A stretch of 64,000 nucleotides of DNA from Nostoc linckia NIES-25 (lineage in GTDB: Bacteria > Cyanobacteriota > Cyanobacteriia > Cyanobacteriales > Nostocaceae), in NCBI RefSeq assembly GCF_002368035.1, contig NZ_AP018222.1, positions 434,001 through 498,000 on the forward strand, written 5' to 3'. This document shows positions 32,622 through 42,248 of this stretch, one piece after another; position 1 is the stretch's first letter, and each line of letters starts with the position of its first letter. Under the pieces are notes generated by a model. The model was not told the DNA's origin. It was given only the letters and a program-made list of their open reading frames with translations, and did not search any database. A program made the translations under genes and the position numbers.

Positions 32622-33998
32622 ATGGAAACAGCAGATGTCATTGTTATCGGCAGCGGTCAAGGAGGCATTCCACTGGCGGCTGATTTGGCCAATGAGGGAC
32701 GTAAAGTTGTCTTGTTTGAGCGAGATGCTTTAGGCGGCAGTTGCATCAACTATGGCTGTACTCCGTCCAAAGCGTTCTTAGCAGCGGCTCATGCAGCAGG
32801 GCGGGCACGCCAGAGTAAGAAGTTAGGCATCCACACAGAGGTTGAAGTAGATTTTCCCGCTGTCATGGAGCGAGTTCGGGGAATCCGCAGCAGTTTTAAT
32901 CAGGGGGTTCGCAAGCGATTGGAGAGTGGGGGTGTCAAAATCATTTGTGCCGAAGCTTCTTTTGTGGGCGAAAGGACGGTCAAAGGTGGGGATGTTACCC
33001 TTCAGGCTCCTTTGGTAATTATTAATACAGGTACGTCATCGCTGATTCCTGATATTCCCGGACTTGCCGGAACTCCCTACCTGACTAACCGCAACTTCTT
33101 CGACTTGAACGCCTTACCAGCCCGTTTATTGGCGATTGGAGGGGGCTATATTGGCTTGGAATTGGGACAAGGACTAGCGCGTTTGGGCAGTCAGACTGAC
33201 TTAATTGTGCGGGGCGATCGCGTCCTTGGGCAGGAAGAGTCTGAAGTCAGCGAGGTCTTAGCAGAAGCACTCAAGCAGGATGGGATTGGACTCCACTTTG
33301 GCGTCAATGTGGATCGCGTCGCCCACGAGAATAATGTGTTTCGGCTGACCCTGAGCAATGGCGAACAACTCCAGGGAGAAGCGTTGCTGGTTGCCATTGG
33401 ACGAAAACCCAATACAAATGCTTTAAATGCAGCCGCCAGCGGAATTGAGCTAGACGAGCGAGGGTTTGTCAAAATTGACGATCGCTTCCATACTACCTGT
33501 TCTGGAGTCTATGCCATTGGCGATGCTGCCAAACAGCCTGCCTTTACCCATGTTTCCTGGGAGGACTATCGCCGTTTAAAAGCAATTTTGTGTGGAGAAA
33601 ACCGGACGCGGAACGATCGCGTTCTTGGCTATGCGGTTTACACAGAACCCCAGGTTGGGCGAGTGGGTATGACGTTAGAACAGGCTCAGAAACAAGGCAT
33701 CAACGCCCGTGCTGTCACATTACCCATGAGCCAAATTGCGCGTGCCATCGAGTGGGGGCATGATTTGGGATTTTATCGTATGGCGATCGATTGCGACACA
33801 GACAAAATCCTGGGAGCAACCCTAGTGGGGTACGAAACTGCTGAGCTGGTACATGTATTTTTATCCCTGATGGAAGCAGGAGCAACTTGGCAGCTGTTAG
33901 AGCGATCGGTTCACATCCATCCGACCTATGGTGAAGCTTTACCCAGTTTGGCACGGTTGCTGCTTGGAGATAATATGCCAGGGTGTCCGAATATGTAA
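32622..33998 (+). CDS. Mercuric-reductase-like FAD/NAD(P)-disulfide oxidoreductase
   Basis: The protein has 458 residues from the ATG at 32622, preceded by AAGGAG at a spacing of about ten. The upstream open frame is repeat DNA. It has the FAD fold VIGSGQGGIPLA, the redox pair in GGSCINYGCTPSK (C-x4-C), the NAD(P) fold AIGGGYIGLELG, FAD-binding YAIGDAA, and the C-terminal HPTYGEALPSL that supplies the active-site His-Glu pair. It lacks the MerA heavy-metal N-terminal domain and a C-terminal vicinal cysteine pair (though one Cys is in NMPGCPNM), so mercury reduction is not implied. Substrate unknown. Confidence 0.85.
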   Translation: METADVIVIGSGQGGIPLAADLANEGRKVVLFERDALGGSCINYGCTPSKAFLAAAHAAGRARQSKKLGIHTEVEVDFPAVMERVRGIRSSFNQGVRKRLESGGVKIICAEASFVGERTVKGGDVTLQAPLVIINTGTSSLIPDIPGLAGTPYLTNRNFFDLNALPARLLAIGGGYIGLELGQGLARLGSQTDLIVRGDRVLGQEESEVSEVLAEALKQDGIGLHFGVNVDRVAHENNVFRLTLSNGEQLQGEALLVAIGRKPNTNALNAAASGIELDERGFVKIDDRFHTTCSGVYAIGDAAKQPAFTHVSWEDYRRLKAILCGENRTRNDRVLGYAVYTEPQVGRVGMTLEQAQKQGINARAVTLPMSQIARAIEWGHDLGFYRMAIDCDTDKILGATLVGYETAELVHVFLSLMEAGATWQLLERSVHIHPTYGEALPSLARLLLGDNMPGCPNM

Positions 33999-34242
33999 AG
34001 AGTTTTGGTGAAAACTGGTCTACTCATCTAGCCCATTGCCAATGATGTCTGCATATCACTCATCTTGACACTTACCGCACTTTTAGAGTGGATTGGGATG
34101 GCAACTGCAACACCGTTTTGATTATGGGTTAGTGATGGATGGATTCACCTCTCAACGCTTTTTGACGCTCGTGGAGTGGTACGCTTAAATGTGCGATCGC
34201 TATAACTTTTTACCAGTGGTGTAGGGCTTGTGTCAGATTAAG

Positions 34243-35235
34243 CTAAATTTTAGTCAGAATTCCTTGGGCGGCGGCTTCATCAGTAATCAATCCTGTAATT
34301 AACTGACCGCGTAAAGCAGCTATAATAGCTTCTGTCTTTTTCACGCCGCCTGCTACACCAACAATCAACCGAGAAGCTGGTTGTTCAAGCGGTACGCTAG
34401 CAACCCGGTTATTCGTTCCTTGTTGTAACAATACTCCGTAGCGATCGTAAGCCCAACCCGCGATTTCTCCTACTGCTCCCAGTTCTATTAATTCAGCTAC
34501 TTCATCATCATTGATAAAGCCGTTTTGATGTAACGGCGCATTCCAGGCAATCTCGCTAATACCAACAAATGTGACTTTGGCTTGTTCTGCAAGAGTTTTA
34601 ACGGTAATAAACGATCGCTGAGTCTGCAATAATTCCCGTTCTTCAATGCTAGTGGCGACAACCGGAGTCGGCACTGGGTAAGCTTGGGAACCGACGCGAT
34701 CGGACAAATGCATCACTACTTCGTGGCGACCTGCACGCCCATAGTGAGACATATTCCCAATAATCGAAACTATTTTATGTTGGGGTTGGTTCATTGAGGG
34801 GATTTGCTCCACCATTGCTCGCAATGTGCGACCTGAAGACAACGCTAGTATGGTGGGAGTTTTCGCCATCAGGTAAGCCTCTAAGTGGGTGGCAGCACAT
34901 ACACCAATTCCATTGAGTGTATCGCCGTTGCCTGCATCAGCTGGAACCACTTCACAAAGCGACAGCCCAAAGCGATCGCGCAACGACTCAGCCAGAGCAA
35001 TACATTCACTCAGCGGATGATCGAGGCGAAATTTGATCAATTTTTCAGTGACCGCCAGTGCCACCAAGCGTTGTGCAGCTTGTCGGGATACATTCAGTTT
35101 TGCTGCAATTTCCTCTTGTGTATTGCCAGCAATGTAATACAGCCAAGCAGCATGAGCAGCTAGATCTAATTTACGGGACTTAAGGGGCAAGCCAGCTTTA
35201 TTGGCATCGCGCCCCTCTAATAAAGGTTCTCCCAT
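34243..35235 (-). CDS. SorC/DeoR-type sugar-responsive transcriptional regulator
   Basis: The protein has 330 residues: an N-terminal helix-turn-helix (about 28-65; YYIAGNTQEEIAAKLNVSRQAAQRLV) and a SorC-type sugar-phosphate-binding domain (about 75-325; ALSSGRTLRAMVEQIP, VVATSIEERELL, VGVAGGVKKTEAI). SorC family members control polyol and pentose operons and respond to phosphorylated sugars. It is encoded next to and downstream of the SDR gene, divergent from the transporter, and is the probable regulator of the locus. Confidence 0.9.
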   Translation of the reverse strand: MGEPLLEGRDANKAGLPLKSRKLDLAAHAAWLYYIAGNTQEEIAAKLNVSRQAAQRLVALAVTEKLIKFRLDHPLSECIALAESLRDRFGLSLCEVVPADAGNGDTLNGIGVCAATHLEAYLMAKTPTILALSSGRTLRAMVEQIPSMNQPQHKIVSIIGNMSHYGRAGRHEVVMHLSDRVGSQAYPVPTPVVATSIEERELLQTQRSFITVKTLAEQAKVTFVGISEIAWNAPLHQNGFINDDEVAELIELGAVGEIAGWAYDRYGVLLQQGTNNRVASVPLEQPASRLIVGVAGGVKKTEAIIAALRGQLITGLITDEAAAQGILTKI

Positions 35236-35456
35236 ATCCCACCTTCCAAAACTATGTACCTACCAAAAGAGCGATCGCATAATTTTGAGTATATGCCCAA
35301 AGATATAATTTTTGCTCACCTTAACTAAAAAGTGCAGCTCTAACGCTCTTGCCGCTCTTAAGGTAGTGCTTAAGAAAGAGTTCACATGCTAAACGGCGTT
35401 TGCTTCCCCTGCTTCCCCTGCTCCCCCTGCTCCCTGCTCCCTGCCCCCTGCCCTCT

Positions 35457-36260
35457 TCATTGACCGCCAGTTACCTCCAAGTTAAACCCGGTTATGTAAC
35501 TTGCTTCGTCGCTCATCAGAAACGCTACCCCATTTGCTACCTCTGCCAAACTTCCCAAGCGCCGCATTGGGACTGAATTAATCATCTGTTGTTCAACTAT
35601 TTTGGGGTCGGCATCAAAGTACTGAGAACCTACTGCTGCTTGCAATTCTGTTTGCCGCGTCCACATAAAACCAGGGCCTATAAGTGCAGGAGACAATGCA
35701 TTTACCCGGATGCCGTAGGGAGCCAAATCTTTAGCTGCTGTCTGAGTCATGCCAATCACCGCAAACTTGGAAGCGCCATAAGCTAACATATTTGGCGGCC
35801 CGACTACGCCTGCATAACTCGCCATGTTAACGATCGCACCTCCCCCGATATCGCGCAAGTACTGTGCAGCCGCCTTCAGAACGTGGAAAACACCAACAAT
35901 GTTAATATTAATCACCTTTTGAAAGTCATCTTCAGGATATTCATCTGTTGTGGCAAACGCTCCTTGATAACCCGCATTATTAAATACATAATCAATCCGT
36001 CCAAGCTGCTCTACAGCACCAGTAAAGGCTTTGGCTACATCATCAGCAGATGTAACATCACAGCGAAATGTGCCCACAGGAACGTTGTAATCTTTTAGTT
36101 CCTCTGCTACATCTGCCATCTTCGGTTCATTCAAATCTAACAGCGCTACACCTGCGCCATTAGCCGCAAAACGATGTGCAGTTGCCTTGCCAATATCTCC
36201 TGCACCGCCTGTAATCAAGATATTTTTACCTGCAAACTGATAGGTTGCTGTTACTGCCAT
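35457..36260 (-). CDS. SDR-family polyol/sugar dehydrogenase
   Basis: This 267-residue classical short-chain dehydrogenase has the cofactor loop TGGAGDIG, an Asp pair (LLDLNE) after strand 2 that favours NAD, NNAG, the catalytic Ser and Y-x3-K in MASYAGVVG and YGASK, and a C-terminal GFNLEVTGGQ. The extended loop FMWTRQTELQAAVGSQYF is seen in polyol dehydrogenases of xylitol/sorbitol loci. It probably oxidises an imported polyol to a ketose. It is transcribed away from the transporter genes and upstream of the regulator gene. Confidence 0.87.
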   Translation of the reverse strand: MAVTATYQFAGKNILITGGAGDIGKATAHRFAANGAGVALLDLNEPKMADVAEELKDYNVPVGTFRCDVTSADDVAKAFTGAVEQLGRIDYVFNNAGYQGAFATTDEYPEDDFQKVININIVGVFHVLKAAAQYLRDIGGGAIVNMASYAGVVGPPNMLAYGASKFAVIGMTQTAAKDLAPYGIRVNALSPALIGPGFMWTRQTELQAAVGSQYFDADPKIVEQQMINSVPMRRLGSLAEVANGVAFLMSDEASYITGFNLEVTGGQ

Positions 36261-36330
36261 AAATTCAGCCTCTTATTGAAGAATTGTTGCAAATTACCGT
36301 CATTGAAGTGGGGTTGGTATGATTCTATTA

Positions 36331-36346
36331 TTGAGCTTTTACTCAA
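36331..36346. promoter_or_regulatory. Candidate operator in the divergent polyol promoter region
   Basis: TTGAG-CTTTTA-CTCAA is an inverted repeat, followed by a further AGAGC-like half site, in the 147-base space between the divergent SDR and substrate-binding protein genes. Position and symmetry suit a SorC-type regulator. The assignment is inference. Confidence 0.45.
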
Positions 36347-36407
36347 GCTTAGAGCATAAAATCAAAAATTTTCTCCGTCCGATTTTTTATATCAAAGGAG
36401 TAATGCG

Positions 36408-37754
36408 ATGCGTATCCCCCGCTTCGCTAAAGTGCTGGTGGCATTTCTCGCTGGAGTGATGTTGGCGCAACTGCTACACGCTTGTTCGTGGCAATCCCAA
36501 GCCGCGGATAAAACCACACTGACGATCGCCACTGTGAATAATGGCGATATGGTGGTCATGCAAGGACTTTCCCGCAAGTTCGAGGAAGCCAACCGCGATA
36601 TTCAACTGCGGTGGGTGGTGCTGGAAGAGAATGTTTTGCGCCAACGCACAACTACAGATGTTGCAAGTCAAGGCGGTCAATTCGATGTCTTGACCATCGG
36701 TTCTTATGAAACACCAATCTGGGCTAGGCGGGATTGGTTAAAGCCCTTGGATTTAGGCGCAGACTACGACGTAAACGATTTGCTAAAACCCATCCGCGAA
36801 GGACTTTCTCATAACGGCAAACTTTACGCCGTGCCGTTTTATGGGGAAAGTTCTATGCTGTACTACCGCAAAGACTTGTTTGATAAAGCCGGGATTGCAG
36901 TTCCAGAACAGCCAACCTATCCCCAAATGAGAGAATGGGCAAGCAAGATCCACGATCCGGCGCGTGGAATTTATGGAGTTTGCTTGCGTGGGAAACCTGG
37001 CTGGGGTGAAAACATGGCATTTGTTTCCACCTTGGTCAACACTTATGGCGGACGCTGGTTTGATATGAAGTGGCAACCGACAATTAATACTCCAGCTTGG
37101 AAAGAGGCGATCGCCTTTTATGTCGATTTGCTGCAAAAGTACGGGCCGCCAGGAGCCAGTTCCAACGGATTTAATGAAAATCTGGCATTATTCTCCACAG
37201 GTAAATGCGGTATGTGGGTAGATGCGACCGTTGCCGCTGGGCTGCTATCCAATCCCAAAGAATCCCAAGTTTACGATAAAGTTGGCTTTGCTCGTGCGCC
37301 AATTGAAAAATATCCCAACGGTTCAAACTGGCTTTGGGCTTGGGCTTTAGCAGTTCCTAAAACCTCAAAATCACCAGAAGCCGCACAAAAATTTGTTGCT
37401 TGGGCAACCTCCAAAGAATATATCCAACTAGTTGCCAAAGAAAATAGCTGGGTTGCCGTACCGCCAGGAACTCGGACTTCCACGTATGAAAATCCCAACT
37501 ATCGCAAAGCTGCACCCTTTTCGGAAATTGTGTTGAAAGCAATTCAATCTGCTGATGTTACCCGTCCATCCGCAGAACCAACACCCTATAAGGGCGTTCA
37601 ATATGTCGATATTCCAGAATTTCAAGCAATTGGTTCTTCAGTCGGGCAAACCTTAGCAGCAGCACTGACGAATCGGACTTCGATAGATGGGGCATTGCAG
37701 CAATCGCAGAGATTCACTGAACGTTTTATGAGACATACAGGTTATATCGAGTAA
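36408..37754 (+). CDS. Polyol ABC transporter substrate-binding lipoprotein
   Basis: The protein has 448 residues, preceded by AAAGGAG. The N-terminus is a lipoprotein signal ending LLHAC (Cys26), so the mature protein is membrane-anchored. The fold is the type 1 extracellular solute-binding family (ATVNNGDMVVMQGL, FDVLTIGSYETPIWARRDWLKPL, YAVPFYGESSMLYYRKDLF, GKCGMWVDATVAAGLL). The sequence resembles the SmoE/MtlE sorbitol-mannitol subgroup. First gene of a transporter operon with two permeases and an ATPase. Confidence 0.9.
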   Translation: MRIPRFAKVLVAFLAGVMLAQLLHACSWQSQAADKTTLTIATVNNGDMVVMQGLSRKFEEANRDIQLRWVVLEENVLRQRTTTDVASQGGQFDVLTIGSYETPIWARRDWLKPLDLGADYDVNDLLKPIREGLSHNGKLYAVPFYGESSMLYYRKDLFDKAGIAVPEQPTYPQMREWASKIHDPARGIYGVCLRGKPGWGENMAFVSTLVNTYGGRWFDMKWQPTINTPAWKEAIAFYVDLLQKYGPPGASSNGFNENLALFSTGKCGMWVDATVAAGLLSNPKESQVYDKVGFARAPIEKYPNGSNWLWAWALAVPKTSKSPEAAQKFVAWATSKEYIQLVAKENSWVAVPPGTRTSTYENPNYRKAAPFSEIVLKAIQSADVTRPSAEPTPYKGVQYVDIPEFQAIGSSVGQTLAAALTNRTSIDGALQQSQRFTERFMRHTGYIE

Positions 37755-37822
37755 TTCTCAACTGTTCCACAGCCATACCAAACCCTAATTACGAATTACG
37801 AATTACGAATTACGAATTGCTT

Positions 37823-38746
37823 ATGTCTTCTTCATTAGCGGTCAAACCTCAACATGAAACGCCGCCACCCGCTAGACAACGGGCTAAACGGCAAGCGTCA
37901 ACCTTACCTCTGGTTGCGCCTTCGGTCGTTGTCTTGTTGCTGTGGATGATTGTGCCTCTGGTGATGACTATATGGTTTTCCTTCCAACGGTATAACCTGC
38001 TGAATCCAGATGCACGTAAATTCATCGGCATTGAAAATTTCACCTTTATTCTGACTGACTCGGCGTTATGGACATCGATCGCCATCACAATTATTCTGGT
38101 TGTCTCGGTTCTGGTAATCACAATTGGTCTTGGCACACTATTAGCAGTGCTATTTGACCAGGACTTTTATGGTCGTGGTGTGGCGCGGGTGCTGGCAATC
38201 TCGCCATTTTTCGTGATGCCTACAGTCAGTGCCCTAATCTGGAAAAATATGCTGATGCATCCAGTGAATGGGCTGTTCTCTCAAATTACCAGAGGCTTGG
38301 GTTTGGGGGCAATTGATTGGTTTGCCAGCGTTCCCCTGCTTGCCATCATTATTATTGTTTCCTGGGAATGGCTGCCCTTTGCCTTGCTGATTTTATTGAC
38401 AGCCATTCAATCACTCGACCGCGACCAGTTAGAAGCAGCGCGAATGGATGGAGCAAATGCGATCGCTGTATTTCGTTTCGTCATGCTACCGCATCTTAGC
38501 CGCGCCATTTCCGTGGTCGCCATGATTGAGACAATTTTCTTCTTGACCATCTTTGCCGAAATCTTTGTAACCACAGGCGGCGGCCCCGGACTCGCAACCA
38601 CCAACCTAGCTTATTACATCTTCCTCAAAGCCTTACTAGAATTTGATGTCGGCGGTGCCTCAGCAGGTGGATTAATTGCCGTCATCCTTGCCAACATCGT
38701 GGCAATTTTCTTGATGCGTAGTGTTGCTCGTAATTTGGATACCTAA
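37823..38746 (+). CDS. Polyol ABC transporter permease 1
   Basis: The protein has 307 residues from the ATG at 37823; a TTG two codons earlier is open. Six membrane helices and the EAA loop EAARMDGANAIAVFRFVMLPHL are typical of MalF/SmoF permeases. The upstream gap contains three repeated AATTACGA units. The stop is two bases before the ATG of the second permease. Confidence 0.92.
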   Translation: MSSSLAVKPQHETPPPARQRAKRQASTLPLVAPSVVVLLLWMIVPLVMTIWFSFQRYNLLNPDARKFIGIENFTFILTDSALWTSIAITIILVVSVLVITIGLGTLLAVLFDQDFYGRGVARVLAISPFFVMPTVSALIWKNMLMHPVNGLFSQITRGLGLGAIDWFASVPLLAIIIIVSWEWLPFALLILLTAIQSLDRDQLEAARMDGANAIAVFRFVMLPHLSRAISVVAMIETIFFLTIFAEIFVTTGGGPGLATTNLAYYIFLKALLEFDVGGASAGGLIAVILANIVAIFLMRSVARNLDT

Positions 38747-38747
38747 C

Positions 38748-39569
38748 ATGGCACGTAAAAACTCAAAACGGTGGCTATGGACATTACTTGGTTGGCTTGC
38801 CGCTTGTCTACTATTTTTCCCAATTTTTTGGATGTTTCTTACCAGTTTCAAAACCGAAGTAGCCGCAGTTTCAACTCCCCCACAGTTATTTTTCCGCCCG
38901 ACATTGGAAAATTATGCTGCCATCCAAGACCGGGCAAATTATTTCAATTATGCATTTAACAGCGTAGCAATTTCCCTCGGCTCGACTATAGTCGCCCTCC
39001 TGCTTGCCGTACCTGCCGCTTATGCGATGGCATTCTTCCCCACCAAACGCACCAAGGGAACTCTGTTGTGGATGCTGTCCACCAAAATGCTGCCACCAGT
39101 CGGCGTACTAGTTCCCATCTATATCTTGTGTCGCAACGCTGGCTTACTAGATACCCGCATCGGTTTAATTATCATTTATACCCCGATTAATTTGCCCATC
39201 GTCGTCTGGATGATTTACAGCTTCTTCAAAGAAGTTCCTAAAGACATTCTCGAAGCCGATCGCATGGATGGAGCAACCACACAGCAAGAACTGATTCACG
39301 TCTTACTACCACTAGCACTGCCCGGAATTGCCTCCACCGCCTTACTCTCAATTATCTTGTCCTGGAACGAAGCATTTTGGAGCTTAAACTTAACAACAGC
39401 CGATGCAGCCCCACTCACAGCCTTTATTGCTTCATTTTCCAGCCCTCAAGGATTATTTTGGGCAAAACTCTCAGCAGCATCAACACTGGCGATCGCACCC
39501 ATCCTCATCTTCGGTTGGCTAAGTCAACGCCAACTAGTCAGAGGTCTTACCTTCGGCGCAGTGAAATAG
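38748..39569 (+). CDS. Polyol ABC transporter permease 2
   Basis: The protein has 273 residues with six membrane helices and the EAA loop EADRMDGATTQQELIHVLLP, as in MalG/SmoG. The start is the ATG at 38748, one base after the upstream stop; earlier in-frame codons belong to the previous gene. It pairs with permease 1 to form the translocation channel. Confidence 0.92.
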   Translation: MARKNSKRWLWTLLGWLAACLLFFPIFWMFLTSFKTEVAAVSTPPQLFFRPTLENYAAIQDRANYFNYAFNSVAISLGSTIVALLLAVPAAYAMAFFPTKRTKGTLLWMLSTKMLPPVGVLVPIYILCRNAGLLDTRIGLIIIYTPINLPIVVWMIYSFFKEVPKDILEADRMDGATTQQELIHVLLPLALPGIASTALLSIILSWNEAFWSLNLTTADAAPLTAFIASFSSPQGLFWAKLSAASTLAIAPILIFGWLSQRQLVRGLTFGAVK

Positions 39570-39646
39570 AACAAACTCTTGCGTTCTCCTCTCCGCGCCT
39601 CTGCGTCTCTGCGTGAAAAAAACAAAACCCCTAATCAAAACATCCT

Positions 39647-40801
39647 ATGTCAACAGTTGCTTTAAGAAATATCCATAAAACCTACGCCGACACAGAAATC
39701 ATCAAAGGCATAGATCTCGACATCAGCGATCGCGAATTTGTCGTTTTCGTCGGCCCCTCCGGCTGCGGAAAATCCACCTTACTCCGCATGATTGCCGGAC
39801 TAGAAGAAATTTCCTCCGGCGACTTACTCATCGACGGTCAAAAAGTCAACGACATACCCCCCGATAAACGCGGTTTGGCAATGGTCTTTCAAACCTACGC
39901 CTTATACCCCCACATGACAGTCGCCGAAAACATGGCCTTTAGCCTGCGCCTTGCAGGTATGTCCAAACCCCAACGCCATGAAAGAGCGCGTGAAGTCGCC
40001 CGCATCCTCCAATTAGAGCCACTCTTAAACCGCAAACCCAAAGAACTATCAGGAGGACAACGCCAACGCGTGGCGATTGGCCGTGCTTTGGTGCGAAATC
40101 CCAAAGTCTTTTTATTTGATGAGCCACTATCAAACCTAGATGCAGCTTTGCGCGTACAAATGCGAATTGAACTTGCTAGTTTACACGACAGCCTGCAAGC
40201 CACGATGATTTACGTCACCCACGACCAAGTTGAGGCAATGACCCTTGCTGACAAAATTGTAGTATTGCAAGGTGGCATCATCGAACAAGTCGGTTCTCCC
40301 CTAGAACTTTACCACCATCCGCGCAATATATTCGTTGCTGGATTTATTGGTTCGCCGAAAATGAACTTTATTCCAGTCACCGTGTCAGCCGTCAATGACT
40401 CTGGGACAACCGTAAGGCTTCCTGGCGACGCAACTGTAATGATTCCCGTGCAGCCCAGAACCCTGTCAGTTGGGGATAGAGCCACATTAGGAATTCGTCC
40501 CGAACATTTGCGGCTCGATCGCAATAACCCCAGCATAAATGGCGAAGTCCTAGTAGTAGAACGCTTGGGCGGAGAAACCTATCTTTACATTAAAATTGCG
40601 GGTGGCGACACCATCGTAGTACAAACAGATGGAGATAATCCCGCCCAATTGCACGATTTCGTGCCAATTTACATTAACGGCGAACTTTGCCATTTGTTCG
40701 ACCGAGAGGGTGAAGCCATTCCCAAAGCTCGCCGTCACCATTTAACTATTAATGAATCCCATGAACAATATCAGCACCGACTCAGCAATCAAGCTGAATG
40801 A
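39647..40801 (+). CDS. Polyol ABC transporter ATPase (MalK/SmoK type)
   Basis: The protein has 384 residues: Walker A GPSGCGKST, Q-loop MVFQTYALYPHMT, signature LSGGQRQRVAIGRAL, Walker B VFLFDEPLSNLDA, switch His in YVTHDQ, and a C-terminal TOBE regulatory region (about 240-355; GIRPEHL, VVERLGGETYLYI). It powers uptake through the two preceding permeases. Its last 50 bases overlap the start of the dehydrogenase gene. Confidence 0.95.
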   Translation: MSTVALRNIHKTYADTEIIKGIDLDISDREFVVFVGPSGCGKSTLLRMIAGLEEISSGDLLIDGQKVNDIPPDKRGLAMVFQTYALYPHMTVAENMAFSLRLAGMSKPQRHERAREVARILQLEPLLNRKPKELSGGQRQRVAIGRALVRNPKVFLFDEPLSNLDAALRVQMRIELASLHDSLQATMIYVTHDQVEAMTLADKIVVLQGGIIEQVGSPLELYHHPRNIFVAGFIGSPKMNFIPVTVSAVNDSGTTVRLPGDATVMIPVQPRTLSVGDRATLGIRPEHLRLDRNNPSINGEVLVVERLGGETYLYIKIAGGDTIVVQTDGDNPAQLHDFVPIYINGELCHLFDREGEAIPKARRHHLTINESHEQYQHRLSNQAE

Positions 40802-42245
40802 AGCAGCTTTAGCTCGTTTAGCAAGTAACGTTCAGATACCCCAGTACGATCGCCACCAAATTACTAACGGTATTGTCCATATTGGTGTGGGCGGGTTTCA
40901 TCGGGCACATCAGGCATTATATCTCGATAACTACTTTCATCAGCATCCCGGCAGCGATTGGGGAATTTGCGGGGTTGGGTTACTGGAATTTGACCAACGA
41001 ATGCGGGATGCACTGAACTCGCAAGATTGTTTGTATACCTTAGTTGAAAGGTCGCCAGAAGGAGACAAAGCCCGTGTAATTGGAGCAATTACAAAATATC
41101 TGTTTGCCCCAGATAACCGCCAAGCAGTAATTGATACCTTAGCAGATCCCAAATGCCGTATCGTCACCCTCACAATTACCGAAGGTGGCTACTACTACAT
41201 TGAAGGTAGCGGTGAATTTGATACCAATCACCCAACGATTCAGTACGATTTGCAGCATCGTCACGAGCCAATTGGCGTATATGGCTTTTTGACAGCAGCA
41301 CTCGATCGCCGCCGCCAACAGGGAATAGCACCGTTTACTGTGTTGTCTTGCGATAACTTGCAAGGCAACGGCAACATTGCCCGGAAAATGTTAGCTGCAT
41401 TTGCCCAGATACAGAACCCGGAATTGGGACGTTGGATTGGCGAACAGGTAGCCTTCCCCAACTGTATGGTCGATCGCATTACCCCCGCCACCACCCCAGC
41501 AGATATCAAAATGGTGGAGGAACAGTTTAATATTGATGATGCCTTTCCAGTCGTTGCCGAACCGTTCCTTCAGTGGGTAGTTGAAGACAACTTCTGTGCG
41601 GGTAGACCTGATTGGGAATCTGTTGGCGTTCAGATGACTGATGATGTTCATCCCTACGAAATGATGAAAATCCGCCTGCTCAACGCCAGTCACTTGTTAA
41701 TTGGTTATCTTGGCACCTTGGCAGGTTACAGCTACGTCCACGAGGTGATGGCCGATCCCTTAATTAGGCAAGCCGTGGATCGTTTAATGGCAGAAGTCAC
41801 GCCCACACTGCAACCCGTACCAGGGATTAATTTAGATAATTACAAACAGACTTTAATAGAACGCTTTGCTAATCCTAAGATACGCGATCGACTGCCCAGG
41901 CTTTGCCTCAATAGCTCCGCCAAAATGCCAAAATTTGTTTTAGGCTCAGTTCGCAATGCACTGCAACAAGGTGGAGTAATCGATTACATGAGTCTCACAG
42001 TTGCAGCTTGGTTCCGTTACCTCAACGGAAAGGATGACCAAGGCAACGCTATTCCCATTGATGACCCAATAGGAAGTACTCTCACGCGAATGGCTGGTAT
42101 CAGTGGCTCTGATGCCAGACCATTGCTCAACCTGACTGAGATTTTTGGCGATTTATCCCAGTCACCGCTTTTTGTCGATGCAGTTACGAACCATTTACAC
42201 AGATTGTATGAGTTTGGAGCGAAAGAAACATTAGCCCGATTCTGA
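40752..42245 (+). CDS. Mannitol/polyol 2-dehydrogenase family enzyme
   Basis: The protein has 497 residues; starts at 40752 or 40761 are possible, and both overlap the ATPase gene. It is a long-chain polyol dehydrogenase with the N-terminal cofactor fold (IVHIGVGGFHRAHQALY) and the catalytic signature KIRLLNASH (about 305-313) carrying the Lys, Asn and His. It oxidises mannitol, sorbitol or arabitol to fructose or xylulose with NAD. The stop codon lies within an 11-base target duplication of a mobile element inserted right behind it, so the coding sequence is intact. Confidence 0.93.
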   Translation: MNPMNNISTDSAIKLNEAALARLASNVQIPQYDRHQITNGIVHIGVGGFHRAHQALYLDNYFHQHPGSDWGICGVGLLEFDQRMRDALNSQDCLYTLVERSPEGDKARVIGAITKYLFAPDNRQAVIDTLADPKCRIVTLTITEGGYYYIEGSGEFDTNHPTIQYDLQHRHEPIGVYGFLTAALDRRRQQGIAPFTVLSCDNLQGNGNIARKMLAAFAQIQNPELGRWIGEQVAFPNCMVDRITPATTPADIKMVEEQFNIDDAFPVVAEPFLQWVVEDNFCAGRPDWESVGVQMTDDVHPYEMMKIRLLNASHLLIGYLGTLAGYSYVHEVMADPLIRQAVDRLMAEVTPTLQPVPGINLDNYKQTLIERFANPKIRDRLPRLCLNSSAKMPKFVLGSVRNALQQGGVIDYMSLTVAAWFRYLNGKDDQGNAIPIDDPIGSTLTRMAGISGSDARPLLNLTEIFGDLSQSPLFVDAVTNHLHRLYEFGAKETLARF

Positions 42246-42248
42246 GGC

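Noticed and set aside
33999..34242. Possible gene fragment downstream of the flavoprotein
   Set aside because: Short open stretches (for example DTYRTFRVDWDG) could not be assigned to any family and are interrupted by stops.
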